Shown here: positions 36,940 to 46,517 of the stretch, piece by piece
Position numbering within the stretch: the first letter of the stretch is position 1
Layout: each line of letters begins with the position of its first letter
Source: Psychrobacter sp.
Lineage (GTDB): Bacteria > Pseudomonadota > Gammaproteobacteria > Pseudomonadales > Moraxellaceae
Direction of reading: 5' to 3'
Assembly: GCF_030454045.1 (NCBI RefSeq)
Contig: NZ_JAKDJE010000001.1
Coordinates: forward strand, 35,285 to 99,284
DNA: 64,000 bases
The notes under the pieces: generated by a model
Databases searched by the model: none
What the model was told of the DNA's origin: nothing
What the model saw: only the letters and a program-made list of their open reading frames with translations
Program-made: the position numbers and the translations under genes

Positions 36940-38469
36940 CTAATGACGAAAGTTTGCCATTAATGCTGGAATACCTGGCAACATACCGACGATAGCCATC
37001 ACGCCAGTCAGTACCACGAACATAATACCTGGTATGATCCATCGGCTCATTTTAGTCAAACTAGCACTGCGCTCTTTTGAGCCAATCAAGCCCAAATTAT
37101 CAAGCAATAGCGTGAGTGACCAACCAAAAGCTGGATTCACCAAGGCAGAAGCAAACACCACAATAGCAGCAGACTGCGTGGTTTTACCTTCGCGCGTCAT
37201 CTCCATGCCCGCCTCTAAGAGTGGGATAAACACCCCAACGATCAATGCGACACACATCACTGGTTGCCAAATGGCCAAATCCATTGGATAGCCCCAGACA
37301 CCTGCGATAATACAGAACAAGGCGGTCAATAAAGCACCAGCAGGAATCGGACGTTTCGCAATCGCCGCAGGAACAATATAAGTACCCCAAGAGGACGCAA
37401 AGTTGGCACCGCCTAGCACAGAGCCAACTACCTGACGAAATGAAGCGCTGGTCATCGTATCATCGATGTCCATAAGTACTTTTTCAGTACGCTTAGGGTA
37501 GCTGATTTTTTGGAATACCTGATGACCCAAGAAATCTGGTGACCACATTGCCACGGCCAAAATAGCAAACGGCAATACCACAATGAAGCTTTCAATCGTC
37601 GGTAGCCCTAACATCCAACCTGTGTTCTCACCCCACCAGTACATTGGATTCATATGCGGTAGACCTGGTGCTGTTTTGAACGCAAAAGGTGCGCCCAATG
37701 CAAAAGCAAGACCGCCGCCTAATACGCAACTGAGCGGAACCGCAAGCCAGCGTTTTTGCCAATGCTCAAGCAATGCATATAGCAGGATAGTCGCCAGAAT
37801 AATAAAGAAAGCAATGTGCGACATACCAATCCCTTCTGCCCAAGCAAAAAGGTTCTTAACCTGTGAGGTGGTTCCGATAAACCCTAAGTAAATCAACAGG
37901 CCACCGCATACGCCTTTACTTGTTAAATTGGCCAGTAAGCTTCCTCCTTTACTAATAGCGAGCAGCAGACCAAAAGCCCCAATCAGTAAGCCAAAAGCCA
38001 TCGGATGACCACCTGCCGCAACGACAATGGGAATCAATGGAATAAGTGGCCCATGAGTACCAGCGAGGTTGGCTGTCGGTAGCAAAAAGCCTGAAAATAA
38101 GATAATAAAGAACGATACGATCAACAGCTCATAACGAACGTTTTCTAAAACAAACGCATCACCGAGGCCCAGTGGTCCTGCAAAGGTTGCCGCAATCGCA
38201 CCCACCATGACCACTTTACCAATCGTCGCTGCCATCGCAGGGATAGTATCTTCATACTCAAAACGATAATCACGAAATGGTAAATTGGGACGCCAGCGTT
38301 TTGGCTGCATGATTTGCAATTCGTGGTTAAGATAGGCATCTCGACTGTCGAAGCTTGAGCTTGGCTTATGCAAATCTATATAACTGCCTTGCAATTCGCT
38401 GTCTTGATTGGCTGGGTTTGGTCGCGGCGTATTAGGCCCTGAAGATGAGGCCTGAATGTTACTCATCAC
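36940..38469 (-). CDS. DUF3360-family membrane permease
   Basis: 509-residue integral membrane protein with about 12 hydrophobic segments after a polar N-terminus of about 80 residues. The pattern LPTANLAGTHGPLIPLIPIVVAAGGHP and the later IAGVWGYPMDLAIWQPV agree with the DUF3360 family found in Vibrio and related marine bacteria. That family is distantly related to SulP and nucleobase (NCS2) transporters, so it probably moves an anion or small organic solute. The substrate is unknown. A near-palindrome suitable for a repressor lies upstream, but no regulator gene is adjacent. Confidence 0.75.
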   Translation of the reverse strand: MMSNIQASSSGPNTPRPNPANQDSELQGSYIDLHKPSSSFDSRDAYLNHELQIMQPKRWRPNLPFRDYRFEYEDTIPAMAATIGKVVMVGAIAATFAGPLGLGDAFVLENVRYELLIVSFFIILFSGFLLPTANLAGTHGPLIPLIPIVVAAGGHPMAFGLLIGAFGLLLAISKGGSLLANLTSKGVCGGLLIYLGFIGTTSQVKNLFAWAEGIGMSHIAFFIILATILLYALLEHWQKRWLAVPLSCVLGGGLAFALGAPFAFKTAPGLPHMNPMYWWGENTGWMLGLPTIESFIVVLPFAILAVAMWSPDFLGHQVFQKISYPKRTEKVLMDIDDTMTSASFRQVVGSVLGGANFASSWGTYIVPAAIAKRPIPAGALLTALFCIIAGVWGYPMDLAIWQPVMCVALIVGVFIPLLEAGMEMTREGKTTQSAAIVVFASALVNPAFGWSLTLLLDNLGLIGSKERSASLTKMSRWIIPGIMFVVLTGVMAIVGMLPGIPALMANFRH

Positions 38470-38967
38470 ATTTCCTTGTGTTGATTAGGTTTTGATTGAA
38501 TACTTTTTTGGTTTGGCGTTAGCTAAATGACCAATCGGTCATGATAAGCAGAAAACCATTGTATGTTAAGGCATAAGGAAATGCGAATTTAAGATGAATT
38601 AAAAAGACTACATGTATCGTTATAAAAAATAAATGAAAGTTTTCATTGGATACAATAATAAACTTAATAGGAAACTATTGGGAATAAACAGCGCTAATCT
38701 GGACACAAAATTAAATTGAAGGCCAATTTTCTTAAGAATAAGTGACATCTGAACATTTTTTATCATATAACTAAATACTAAAGATACTTATACTAAATAT
38801 TGCTTTGCGATAACTATAAAGACTATCTTAATTACGCTTTAAAACTAGCGGGCGCAGTCATTTTTAACTATGATAAATGTCTTTGTCGTTTATCATCTAA
38901 TAGCAAGCACTAAAAAACAGCGCTACCCATATCACTGAAAAATCAATAAAAGCAACAGGATAGATTT
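38470..38967. other. AT-rich divergent region before the DUF3360 and DUF4442 genes
   Basis: 498 bp without a credible ORF. Apart from the operator-like palindrome at its left end, I see only AT-rich sequence that could hold promoters for both flanking genes. Confidence 0.35.
38527..38542. promoter_or_regulatory. Operator-like near-palindrome upstream of the DUF3360 permease
   Basis: ATGACCAATCGGTCAT is symmetric at 7 of 8 base pairs and lies about 58 bp before the permease start. GACC-N4-GGTC cores are typical of TetR-family operators; the regulator is not in the window. Confidence 0.4.
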
Positions 38968-39525
38968 ATGAGTGTACTACCCAGCAATTTTGAGACTTTG
39001 AAGCGTCGAGCCAAGCAAAGTATCATGCCGCTACTGACCCCGCATCTTTTAAAGCTGCGACTCAATACTTACGCGCCCTATATCGGTGCAGGCATCAAAA
39101 TCGATCACATCAGCCTCGATCAGGGATTGTGTGTGGTCAGCATGGGACTGACCACTCTCAATAAAAATATCGTCGGTACACAATTTGGTGGTAGCTTATA
39201 TTCCATGGTAGATCCCTTCTATATGCTCATGTTGATGCATCAGCTGGGTAGCAACTATGTGGTCTGGGACAAAAGCTCAAATATTGATTTTATCGCACCG
39301 GGTAATAGTAAAGTCACCGCACGAATGAAAATACCTAGCACTGAGGTGATTACCATTCAAGAGTTGGCAAAAGACGGTGAACCGGTGTTTCGGGAATACA
39401 AAGTCGATATCGTCGATGACCAGCAAAAGCTCATCGCCACTGTCACCAAAACGCTATATATCAGACTACGCAAATACAGTAAATCTAAAGAGCAAACCAG
39501 CCGAATTGAAATGCTTGATAGCTAA
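38968..39525 (+). CDS. DUF4442 hotdog-fold (thioesterase-like) protein
   Basis: 185 residues resembling the C-terminal thioesterase domain of YiiD. The segment NIVGTQFGGSLYSMVDPFYMLML corresponds to the NxxGTxFGG motif before the central helix, and the strand NIDFIAPGNSKVTA follows. Members are presumed acyl-thioesterases, with substrates unknown. Single gene, with a ribosome binding site (AACAGGAT) before the ATG and its own terminator. Confidence 0.78.
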   Translation: MSVLPSNFETLKRRAKQSIMPLLTPHLLKLRLNTYAPYIGAGIKIDHISLDQGLCVVSMGLTTLNKNIVGTQFGGSLYSMVDPFYMLMLMHQLGSNYVVWDKSSNIDFIAPGNSKVTARMKIPSTEVITIQELAKDGEPVFREYKVDIVDDQQKLIATVTKTLYIRLRKYSKSKEQTSRIEMLDS

Positions 39526-39645
39526 TAACGGGCAAATATAGTTATGCCTATACATGGTCAAACTAGAGTATAAGTAGTGAGTATCCAGATATCAGAGAAC
39601 ATATTTTAGTCAAGCGCACTTAAATTGATAAGCGCGCACATACAA

Positions 39646-39682
39646 AAACCCCAATCCAGCATTCGCATAGATTGGGGTTTTG
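39646..39682. terminator. Intrinsic terminator after the DUF4442 gene
   Basis: A perfect 12-bp stem, AAAACCCCAATC (39646-39657) and GATTGGGGTTTT (39671-39682), with a 13-nt loop. It may also serve rplS from the other side, though it is 120 bp past that stop. Confidence 0.85.
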
Positions 39683-39804
39683 TCTTTTTTGGTATGGCCC
39701 GCTTATTTATAAATAAACCTATGAATAAGGGCTTGTATCTACTATCACCTTGTTTTGAGTCGATTCTAAAACAACACGATCAACTCAAAACGGCAAACTT
39801 GTGC

Positions 39805-40224
39805 TTAAATACCAGGTGCAGTATCAACGGCATCAGGCACACCAGCGTCAGTCTTTTTCTGAGCTGGACGTGGCGCAAGTTTTTCGCGGATACGTGCTGA
39901 TTTACCAGAACGCTCACGTAAGTAGTACAGTTTCGCACGGCGAACAGCACCGCGGCGTTTCACTTCAATGCTATCGATCAGTGGTGAGTGCAGCTGGAAT
40001 GCACGCTCAACACCAACGCCGCTTGAGATTTTACGTACGGTAAACGCTGAGTTTAGACCACGGTTACGCTTAGCAATTACAACGCCTTCAAAAGCCTGTA
40101 AACGCTCACGCTCACCTTCACGTACTTTTACTTGTACCACAACGGTATCGCCGGGGGCAAAGTTTGGGTGTTCACGCAATTGAGCGTTTTCGATGACCTG
40201 AACCAATGGGTGCTTGTTGCTCAT
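39805..40224 (-). CDS. rplS: Large ribosomal subunit protein bL19
   Basis: Located at the 30S-50S interface. The N-terminus [16 protein letters not shown], the [17 protein letters not shown] segment and [15 protein letters not shown] match bL19. The 139 residues exceed E. coli L19 (115) through a polar Pro/Ala/Asp tail after the conserved core. Last gene of rpsP-rimM-trmD-rplS. Confidence 0.97.
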   Translation of the reverse strand: MSNKHPLVQVIENAQLREHPNFAPGDTVVVQVKVREGERERLQAFEGVVIAKRNRGLNSAFTVRKISSGVGVERAFQLHSPLIDSIEVKRRGAVRRAKLYYLRERSGKSARIREKLAPRPAQKKTDAGVPDAVDTAPGI

Positions 40225-40429
40225 GAGAGTTATCTCCTCACATTAGATAATAGAGGCTTGACGCATATCACCTGTTTGTAATAATTAATTGTATCTCTTT
40301 ATAATAAGACACAACGTAAATGGGTTATAACCAACGGCCACAATATGATGACTCGTTTTATTATTGCTCAAAATTCTGTTTGTTAACTGTTTATCAGGCT
40401 TAATGACAATAAAGCTTGATTTTAACACT

Positions 40430-41194
40430 CTACTTTTTATCTGCTTTTGCTAGTGCTTTAAGCCACTTTGCCTGCTCTGCCGTTGGAATAAACGCTTGCC
40501 ATAAGTCTGGACGACGCGCTTGCGTACGACTGACTTGCTGAGCAAAACGCCACTTGGCGATATTGGCATGGTGTCCTGACAGTAACACTTCAGGAACCGC
40601 CATACCCGCAAACTCATGCGGCTTGGTATAGTGTGGACAATCAAGCAAGCCATCGACAAACGAGTCTTGCTCTGCTGACTTGTCATCCCCCATGATATCG
40701 GGCAGACGACGTATCACACTATCCATCAGCACCATCGCTGGTAGCTCACCACCAGTCAACACATAATCGCCCAATGATACTTCCATATCGACGTACTGTG
40801 ACAGCAGACGCTCATCAATACCTTCATAACGACCGCATAATAAAATCATGCCATCGTAATCCGTCATACCGACGACGCTACTCTCACTAAGCGTTTGCCC
40901 TTGCGGTGACATATAAATCACCGGACAGTGCTCACTATCGACACGGCAGCCATACTGACTGGCACGCAAGCGTGCATCCTCAATGGCTTTCGATAATGGC
41001 TCAGCCATCATCACCATCCCAGGACCGCCACCATAGGGGCGCTCGTCAATACGGCGATAGTTATCAGTGGTATAATCACGTGGATTAATGCATTCAATCG
41101 TTACTTGCTCTTGAGTCACTGCCCGTCCCGTGATTCCAAACTCACGAATCGTGGCAAACATCTCAGGAAAAATACTAATAACGGCAAAATACAT
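40430..41194 (-). CDS. trmD: tRNA (guanine-37-N1)-methyltransferase
   Basis: Methylates G37 of tRNAs reading CNN and some other codons, which prevents frameshifting. The SPOUT trefoil-knot segments are intact: [24 protein letters not shown] and [15 protein letters not shown]. 254 residues, as usual. It lies between rimM and rplS with intergenic gaps of 92 and 205 bp. Confidence 0.97.
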   Translation of the reverse strand: MYFAVISIFPEMFATIREFGITGRAVTQEQVTIECINPRDYTTDNYRRIDERPYGGGPGMVMMAEPLSKAIEDARLRASQYGCRVDSEHCPVIYMSPQGQTLSESSVVGMTDYDGMILLCGRYEGIDERLLSQYVDMEVSLGDYVLTGGELPAMVLMDSVIRRLPDIMGDDKSAEQDSFVDGLLDCPHYTKPHEFAGMAVPEVLLSGHHANIAKWRFAQQVSRTQARRPDLWQAFIPTAEQAKWLKALAKADKK

Positions 41195-41286
41195 CTGATG
41201 TCTACTTGCATTGAGACTAAAACAATCGGTGTGACTATTAATAAATTCTGACTAAAAAGCCAGAAGCGATATCACCAAAGGCAATA

Positions 41287-41820
41287 TTAATAATCACTTG
41301 GCCATGCCACAAGTACGGTTTTTTCAGTCGTATCGACTTCTATCACCGTTTGCTTATGCCATGGAATTAAGCGCTCTTCATTGTCCAAACTGTCTGAATT
41401 TGCTGCCACGCGCATGATGTCGTGGGCACCAGTTTCAAACATTTCAGTGATATTGCCTAGATACTCGTTCTGCTCGTTTGTCACGCGCATACCGACCAAA
41501 TCCGACCAATAATATTCGTCTTCAGCTGTTTCAGGCAAAACGTTTTGTTCAACCCAAACGGTCACACCGTTCATGGTTTCAGCAACATTGCGATCAGGAA
41601 TTTGCTCAAATTGAGCCACAAGTCCTGTGCCTTGCTCACGCCACGCTTTTACAGTCAAAGGTTTCATACCAGTGGCAGTTTTCATCCACCACGGCTTCAT
41701 ATCAAATATTGCTGTACGATCATCCGTATCACTAAATACCCAAAGCCAACCTTTGATGCCATAAGGCTTCTTGAGTTGACCAATTTTCATGAGATCACTA
41801 GCGTTTGGAGTGGATGACAT
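41287..41820 (-). CDS. rimM: 16S rRNA-processing protein RimM
   Basis: 30S maturation factor that binds S19 and assists 16S 3'-domain folding. The N-terminal domain has IGQLKKPYGIKGWLWV, and the PRC-barrel domain contains YYWSDLVGMRVTNEQNEYLG. 177 residues. Second gene of the ribosomal operon, 165 bp after rpsP. Confidence 0.96.
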   Translation of the reverse strand: MSSTPNASDLMKIGQLKKPYGIKGWLWVFSDTDDRTAIFDMKPWWMKTATGMKPLTVKAWREQGTGLVAQFEQIPDRNVAETMNGVTVWVEQNVLPETAEDEYYWSDLVGMRVTNEQNEYLGNITEMFETGAHDIMRVAANSDSLDNEERLIPWHKQTVIEVDTTEKTVLVAWPSDY

Positions 41821-41985
41821 AGCAGCTAACCTAACAATGATTAAAACAGCAATTACAAAAGCAATTGTGTCAAAAGCGATAAACAGTTAATGGCGCACCC
41901 TGGTTAGACCAGTTACGCTATGTGTTCTAAAGTCTACTGAATCAGCTTGTAATAAGACTACGAGCGGCTCAATAACAACGGAAAC

Positions 41986-42255
41986 TTAAGCAGTTGCTTC
42001 AGTTTGTGCTGCAGACTTGTTGTAAGCTTTTGCTAATGAAGCAACGCGATCTGAAGGTTGTGCACCTTTTGCGATCCACGCATTGTACGCTTCCATGTTT
42101 AGGCGTACTGCTTCTTCAGACTCTTTAGCGAGTGGGTTAAAAAAGCCGATGTTTTCAATATAGCGACCGTCACGCGCGCGGCGTTGATCAGCAACAACTA
42201 CTTGATAAAATGGGCGTTTCTTGGCACCGCCCCGTGCTAAACGAATAACAACCAT
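41986..42255 (-). CDS. rpsP: Small ribosomal subunit protein bS16
   Basis: 89-residue 30S assembly protein. It starts [20 protein letters not shown] and has [14 protein letters not shown], both diagnostic. First gene of rpsP-rimM-trmD-rplS, divergent from the EnvZ-like kinase. Confidence 0.97.
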   Translation of the reverse strand: MVVIRLARGGAKKRPFYQVVVADQRRARDGRYIENIGFFNPLAKESEEAVRLNMEAYNAWIAKGAQPSDRVASLAKAYNKSAAQTEATA

Positions 42256-42692
42256 GTGAATTCTCTCTTTCGCAGGTATACCAAAAAGGGCATAATTATA
42301 TCACAGTCTTTATTTGTTGAAAACATAAACTGTGCTTATTTAATTATTTATTAACAATAGCTTAAATACCCGTCTATGTAAAACATAATCTAGTATAACC
42401 TTGCGTTTTATACAATTATTAAGGACGATCTATTTTAATCAGTTAGTAAAATATACCGCGCTTTAGATTTGTTATTATTAAAATATTGGAGAGGCACATA
42501 ACAAACTGCTTAAATGAATAGCGTCACAGTAAGATTCATCGATTATGCTATTCTATGGTGTGTTGAAGTAGACTGGCACACCCTACTCTCAGCCGCCATG
42601 TTTAGAAATACCCCGCTCTTTCTCCAAAATACAATTGCGGCTTAACTCAAAACCAAATTTAATCAGACATTTTCTTAATCTGCTGGATTTAT
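42256..42692. other. Divergent intergenic region between rpsP and the kinase gene
   Basis: 437 bp without a supported ORF. An ompR-like gene would be expected before an envZ-like gene, but none is present even as a remnant that I can recognise. Confidence 0.4.
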
Positions 42693-44174
42693 ATGATTAC
42701 TCCAAACCCAAAGCCCCGTCGCAAAGGTTGGCTGCCACGTTCTTATTCCAATACTTGGCTGACAACCTTGATGGTTGCCTTTATCGTTCTGATCAGCGTC
42801 AGTTTGTCGATTTTGTTTTTTTGGCGCAGTCTGTATCTGCCAGAACTCAAAAACCATGCGCGTTATTTGACAAGTGAGCTGCGATTAATCAATAGTGTAA
42901 ATAAAGACTGGCAATATCGTCCTGATATCCGCCAATGGGTGTATCAACATTCTCATGTCGTGGTGGTGAACAACCCCAGTGACTTTCCAGAGGTGGCTGA
43001 CAAAGCATTTGTGAGCTTCTTTACTGATGTACTTCAGTATGAGATTGGTGCACAGCTGGGTCGACCTGTCGAAGTTTATTTCAAGTTCAAACCAACACCG
43101 CAGCTTTGGGTACAAGACAGCCGCGATGACAGTTTCTGGATTCGTGAGCCAGTAGTTTATTACTCGCAGTACAGCCCAACATTGCTCATATTGTTTTTGA
43201 TTGGATTGCCTATCTTATCGCTGCTAACGATTATTTTGTTAGCTAGGCAATTGAACCGCCCTTTACGTTATCTACAACGTGCAGCGACTAACTATATTCG
43301 TCTGGGTCATGCGACCACACTGCCAACGCAAAAAGGCCCTACCGAGATACGTCAAGTAAATATGGCTTTCAACCGTCTATTTACAACATTAAATCAAGCC
43401 CAAAAAGAGCGAACCATCATGCTCGCTGGTATCTCACATGACCTGAGGACACCATTAACTCGTATGCGTTTGACTGCTGAGATGCTACCAGATGATTTTT
43501 TTCGTGAAGGGCTAATTTACGACATTGAGGATATGGATGCGATTTTGGAGCAGTTCATCTCATTTATGAAAGACGGCTCCGATGAGCCAGTTAGCTTGAC
43601 CAATTTGGACACGATATTTAATGAGATCATGGTGCAGTTCGCACCCATGAAGTTCGTTTATCAATCAGAGTGTCACAAGGTCATTCCTGTACGCCCCTTA
43701 TCCATCAAGCGTCTCATCATCAACCTGATCAATAACGCCAATCGTTATGGCAAACCGCCGATTTATCTATCAGCCACGGTGATACCAACATTTATAGAAA
43801 CGGTTGAAGAAGAAGATAGCGATGTCGTCAGTGAGAACGTTGTCAATAAAGAAGCACAAGAGCAACTGATGATTTGTGTGCGTGACTGCGGTGACGGTGT
43901 GGCAGAGGATCAATTGGAGCGTATCATGCAGCCGTTTGAGCGTGGCGAGACTGCCCGTACTACCCAAGGTAGTGGCCTAGGACTGGCAATCGTAGACCGC
44001 ATTGCACGACTACATCATGGTACCGTTGAAGCCATCAATCACCCCGATGGTGGGCTGCAAGTATGTGTCCGCCTCCCCCTACTCTCCAAGGTGGCTGGAG
44101 ACCACATTGTAGCAGCCGATACAGGTGACAACGCTGCAGTCGAAAAGGTTACACAAGATAAAGAAGAGCCATAG
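42693..44174 (+). CDS. EnvZ-like sensor histidine kinase, no adjacent regulator
   Basis: 493 residues. A first membrane helix at about 23-45, a periplasmic domain to about 158, a second helix at about 161-184 and a HAMP domain follow in order. The H-box AGISHDLRTPLTRMRLTAEM has the phosphoacceptor His249. The ATPase domain has NLINNANRYG, the G1 box DCGDGVAED and a G2 box with GSGLGLAIVDRI. The H-box sequence and topology match EnvZ, the osmosensor that phosphorylates OmpR. Poorly conserved segments lie inside the ATPase lid (TVEEEDSDVVSE) and at the acidic C-terminus. No response regulator gene is adjacent. Confidence 0.85.
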   Translation: MITPNPKPRRKGWLPRSYSNTWLTTLMVAFIVLISVSLSILFFWRSLYLPELKNHARYLTSELRLINSVNKDWQYRPDIRQWVYQHSHVVVVNNPSDFPEVADKAFVSFFTDVLQYEIGAQLGRPVEVYFKFKPTPQLWVQDSRDDSFWIREPVVYYSQYSPTLLILFLIGLPILSLLTIILLARQLNRPLRYLQRAATNYIRLGHATTLPTQKGPTEIRQVNMAFNRLFTTLNQAQKERTIMLAGISHDLRTPLTRMRLTAEMLPDDFFREGLIYDIEDMDAILEQFISFMKDGSDEPVSLTNLDTIFNEIMVQFAPMKFVYQSECHKVIPVRPLSIKRLIINLINNANRYGKPPIYLSATVIPTFIETVEEEDSDVVSENVVNKEAQEQLMICVRDCGDGVAEDQLERIMQPFERGETARTTQGSGLGLAIVDRIARLHHGTVEAINHPDGGLQVCVRLPLLSKVAGDHIVAADTGDNAAVEKVTQDKEEP

Positions 44175-44203
44175 ATCTATGGCTCAAACAAACGTCGCGG
44201 CAA

Positions 44204-44383
44204 TCAATCTTTGCTACCGATAATCGGGGGAATATATTCAGCACTGTTTGTGAATGCCAATGGCTGAGTGATTTCTTCTTTAGCAGCCTTCAATGTCTCG
44301 GTCGTTGATGGTTGCTTTAGAAATAAGTAATAGCCCAGTGTAACTGCATTTAATAGCACTAAGCCACCAAATAAATACGGCAT
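44204..44383 (-). CDS. 59-residue single-pass membrane protein near bfmS
   Basis: A short gene from an ATG at 44383 with a very strong ribosome binding site (AGGAGAAAGGGG) to a TGA at 44204-44206. The product starts MPYLFGGLVLLNAVTLGYYLF, a clear membrane helix. A polar, probably soluble tail with a Lys/Glu-rich helix (TLKAAKEEI) and the end PPIIGSKD follow. No signal cleavage site is visible. It lies 123 bp downstream of bfmS on the same strand, so it could belong to that transcript. I do not recognise a family. Confidence 0.7.
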   Translation of the reverse strand: MPYLFGGLVLLNAVTLGYYLFLKQPSTTETLKAAKEEITQPLAFTNSAEYIPPIIGSKD

Positions 44384-44506
44384 TCCCCTTTCTCCTATAT
44401 TATTAAACCCACTCAGAGCCAGCCACTATAGATACATCACCTGAATAGCGTAGCTACCATCAAGTGACATTAACTATTACGCTTTGAGTATCATAACTCG
44501 TCATGG

Positions 44507-46195
44507 CTAGTTAGCATCAAAATCACGCTCACTTTTTTCTTGCGTCAATTCATCGGCAGCCAAAATCTGTGTCAGCGGCTTGATAGGCCATGTCATCACA
44601 AACCTAGCGCCTCCTAGTGAATGACTCTCATCTACTTTCATACTTCCATTGAACCAAAAGGCAATACGCGAAACAATCGACAACCCTAGACCATAGCCAC
44701 CTGAGGCTCGTGTTCGGCTATCATCTAAGCGTGAGAACGGTATAAACACTTTTTCACGATCCGCCTCAGGGATACCATGCCCGTCATCCTCCACGCTCAC
44801 AAATGCATTCTTTTTCTTAACGCCCGCACTAATGATAATCGTGGTTTCAGCATAACGTAGGGCATTGCCTGCCAAGTTCTGAATCACGCGGTGCAAATAG
44901 CGACGATCGGCAATTGCGGTCACCTTTGCATTTGGCAAGTTGGTGACTATCTTAATCGGCTTACCTAACGCATTGGTTTCACGTTCGATTTGCTCAAGCA
45001 GCTCTCTGAGATTCACAGGCTCCAAGTCGAGCTTCGGTGAGCCTTCTTCTAGCTTGGCATAGGTCAAAATCTCATCAATCAACCCATTTAGCGACTCAAT
45101 ATCTTCATCAATATAGTCACGCTGCATAAAACGTGAGTCTTCATCATCAGTATCAGCCAACATGTCTACGGCAAATCGAATACGTGCCACTGGTGTACGA
45201 AGCTCATGAGATACAGCGCGCGTAAGCTCTCGCTGCGACTCAATCAAACGCTTGATATGTGAGGTCATGGCATTAAAAGTCGCTGACAAACGGGCAATTT
45301 CGTCTTGTCCAATGACCTGTACTTGGATATCAAGGTTGCCTTTACTCACCTCATTAACACCCACCTGAATCAGCTGTAGCTTACGCTCAAGCGGGAAAAT
45401 AAGCGCATAAACGCCCAAACTGATTAAGAACATACTAATAAGGATCATGCTAATAATCAAATTCAGCGGAAACCAGTTGAACAGCGGCACAGGCCCTATC
45501 AAAATGGCCATATCATTAATCTCAGAAGGCACTACCACTCTGATAGAGGAGTTACTCGTACTGCTATTGGTATCCTGCAAAGAGATGACGACTTCATCAC
45601 GGCGTAAACGTGACATCTGATCTGTATCTAAATCAAGCGTATTGACTGGTACAAACGCCAACGGAAAAGAAAACTTCTCCTCAAGTTCAGCCAAGCGTGC
45701 TCGTTTATCAGACAAGGTGACTTCATAAGACAAGTCATCCAGCAAGAAGACAGCAATTGCTCTGACTTGCTGCTCCGTGACTTCCGATATTCGCGCTGTT
45801 AAGACATTTTCATTGTCTGGTAGTCGGTAATAGACATCTGCATACACAGGCTGTTCGACATAACGCACAACGGTATTGTCATTTTCAAAACGTCTCAGCT
45901 CGCTTGCGGTAAAATCTATGTCATCGATGGGTATGATTTTAAAATTTGCCCCGAACAAACTACTTGCATCAGACAGCCAATATTCACGCTCTTCTTCACT
46001 ATCTTGGTGAGAGATACCCTCACTCACTAGATGAAAAGCGCCCATTGCCATGTTTTCACGATAGGACTGTACACGCTCCTTATTGATAGTACCCATCAAT
46101 AACTGCGCAAACAGTGCCACACACAAACAAACGATGAGTAGTCCAGCATAGATACGAACGAAAATACTGTGTTTTAAAGAAGAAACTAATGACAT
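44507..46195 (-). CDS. bfmS: Sensor histidine kinase BfmS
   Basis: 562 residues from the ATG at 46195; an in-frame TTG five codons upstream is less likely. Two membrane helices (about 10-32 and 250-270) flank a large periplasmic sensor domain. HAMP, the H-box AVSHELRTPVARIRFA, the N-box NLAGNALRYAE and the G boxes DDGHGIP and GGYGLGLSIV follow. It resembles RstB and BfmS. Partner of the BfmR-like regulator upstream, which in Acinetobacter controls envelope stress, capsule and biofilm. A terminator-like hairpin separates the two genes. Confidence 0.88.
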   Translation of the reverse strand: MSLVSSLKHSIFVRIYAGLLIVCLCVALFAQLLMGTINKERVQSYRENMAMGAFHLVSEGISHQDSEEEREYWLSDASSLFGANFKIIPIDDIDFTASELRRFENDNTVVRYVEQPVYADVYYRLPDNENVLTARISEVTEQQVRAIAVFLLDDLSYEVTLSDKRARLAELEEKFSFPLAFVPVNTLDLDTDQMSRLRRDEVVISLQDTNSSTSNSSIRVVVPSEINDMAILIGPVPLFNWFPLNLIISMILISMFLISLGVYALIFPLERKLQLIQVGVNEVSKGNLDIQVQVIGQDEIARLSATFNAMTSHIKRLIESQRELTRAVSHELRTPVARIRFAVDMLADTDDEDSRFMQRDYIDEDIESLNGLIDEILTYAKLEEGSPKLDLEPVNLRELLEQIERETNALGKPIKIVTNLPNAKVTAIADRRYLHRVIQNLAGNALRYAETTIIISAGVKKKNAFVSVEDDGHGIPEADREKVFIPFSRLDDSRTRASGGYGLGLSIVSRIAFWFNGSMKVDESHSLGGARFVMTWPIKPLTQILAADELTQEKSERDFDAN

Positions 46196-46517
46196 ACGTG
46201 CCGTGACCAACTTAATGAATAGAAGCTGCTGATATCTTATAGCCTATGAGCACTGCTATATTACTAATATCAAGCTCTGTAGAATAGAATGATTAAACGC
46301 CAAATAATATACTCAAGTTCATATACCACTATATGCCAAAAAAACGTACACATAGTTTATGTATTTAATCAGCGTCTATAATAATTGCTTAATTAAACCA
46401 CATAACACCGCATTTAAGTTTAAAAATTAAAATTTAGCCACAAAAAAACCAGCATAATGGCTGGTTTTTTTTGTGAAGTGATTCTCAATATTTCGTGATT
46501 ATATGAATCAGTTCGAC
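46196..46517 (-). other. 322-bp gap between bfmR and bfmS
   Basis: AT-rich and without an ORF. It contains the terminator after bfmR and presumably a separate bfmS promoter on the minus strand. Confidence 0.4.
46442..46472. terminator. Symmetric terminator between bfmR and bfmS
   Basis: AAAAAACCAGC pairs with GCTGGTTTTTT around a 6-nt loop. Read on the minus strand it ends in seven T, about 45 bp after the bfmR stop. Confidence 0.85.
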
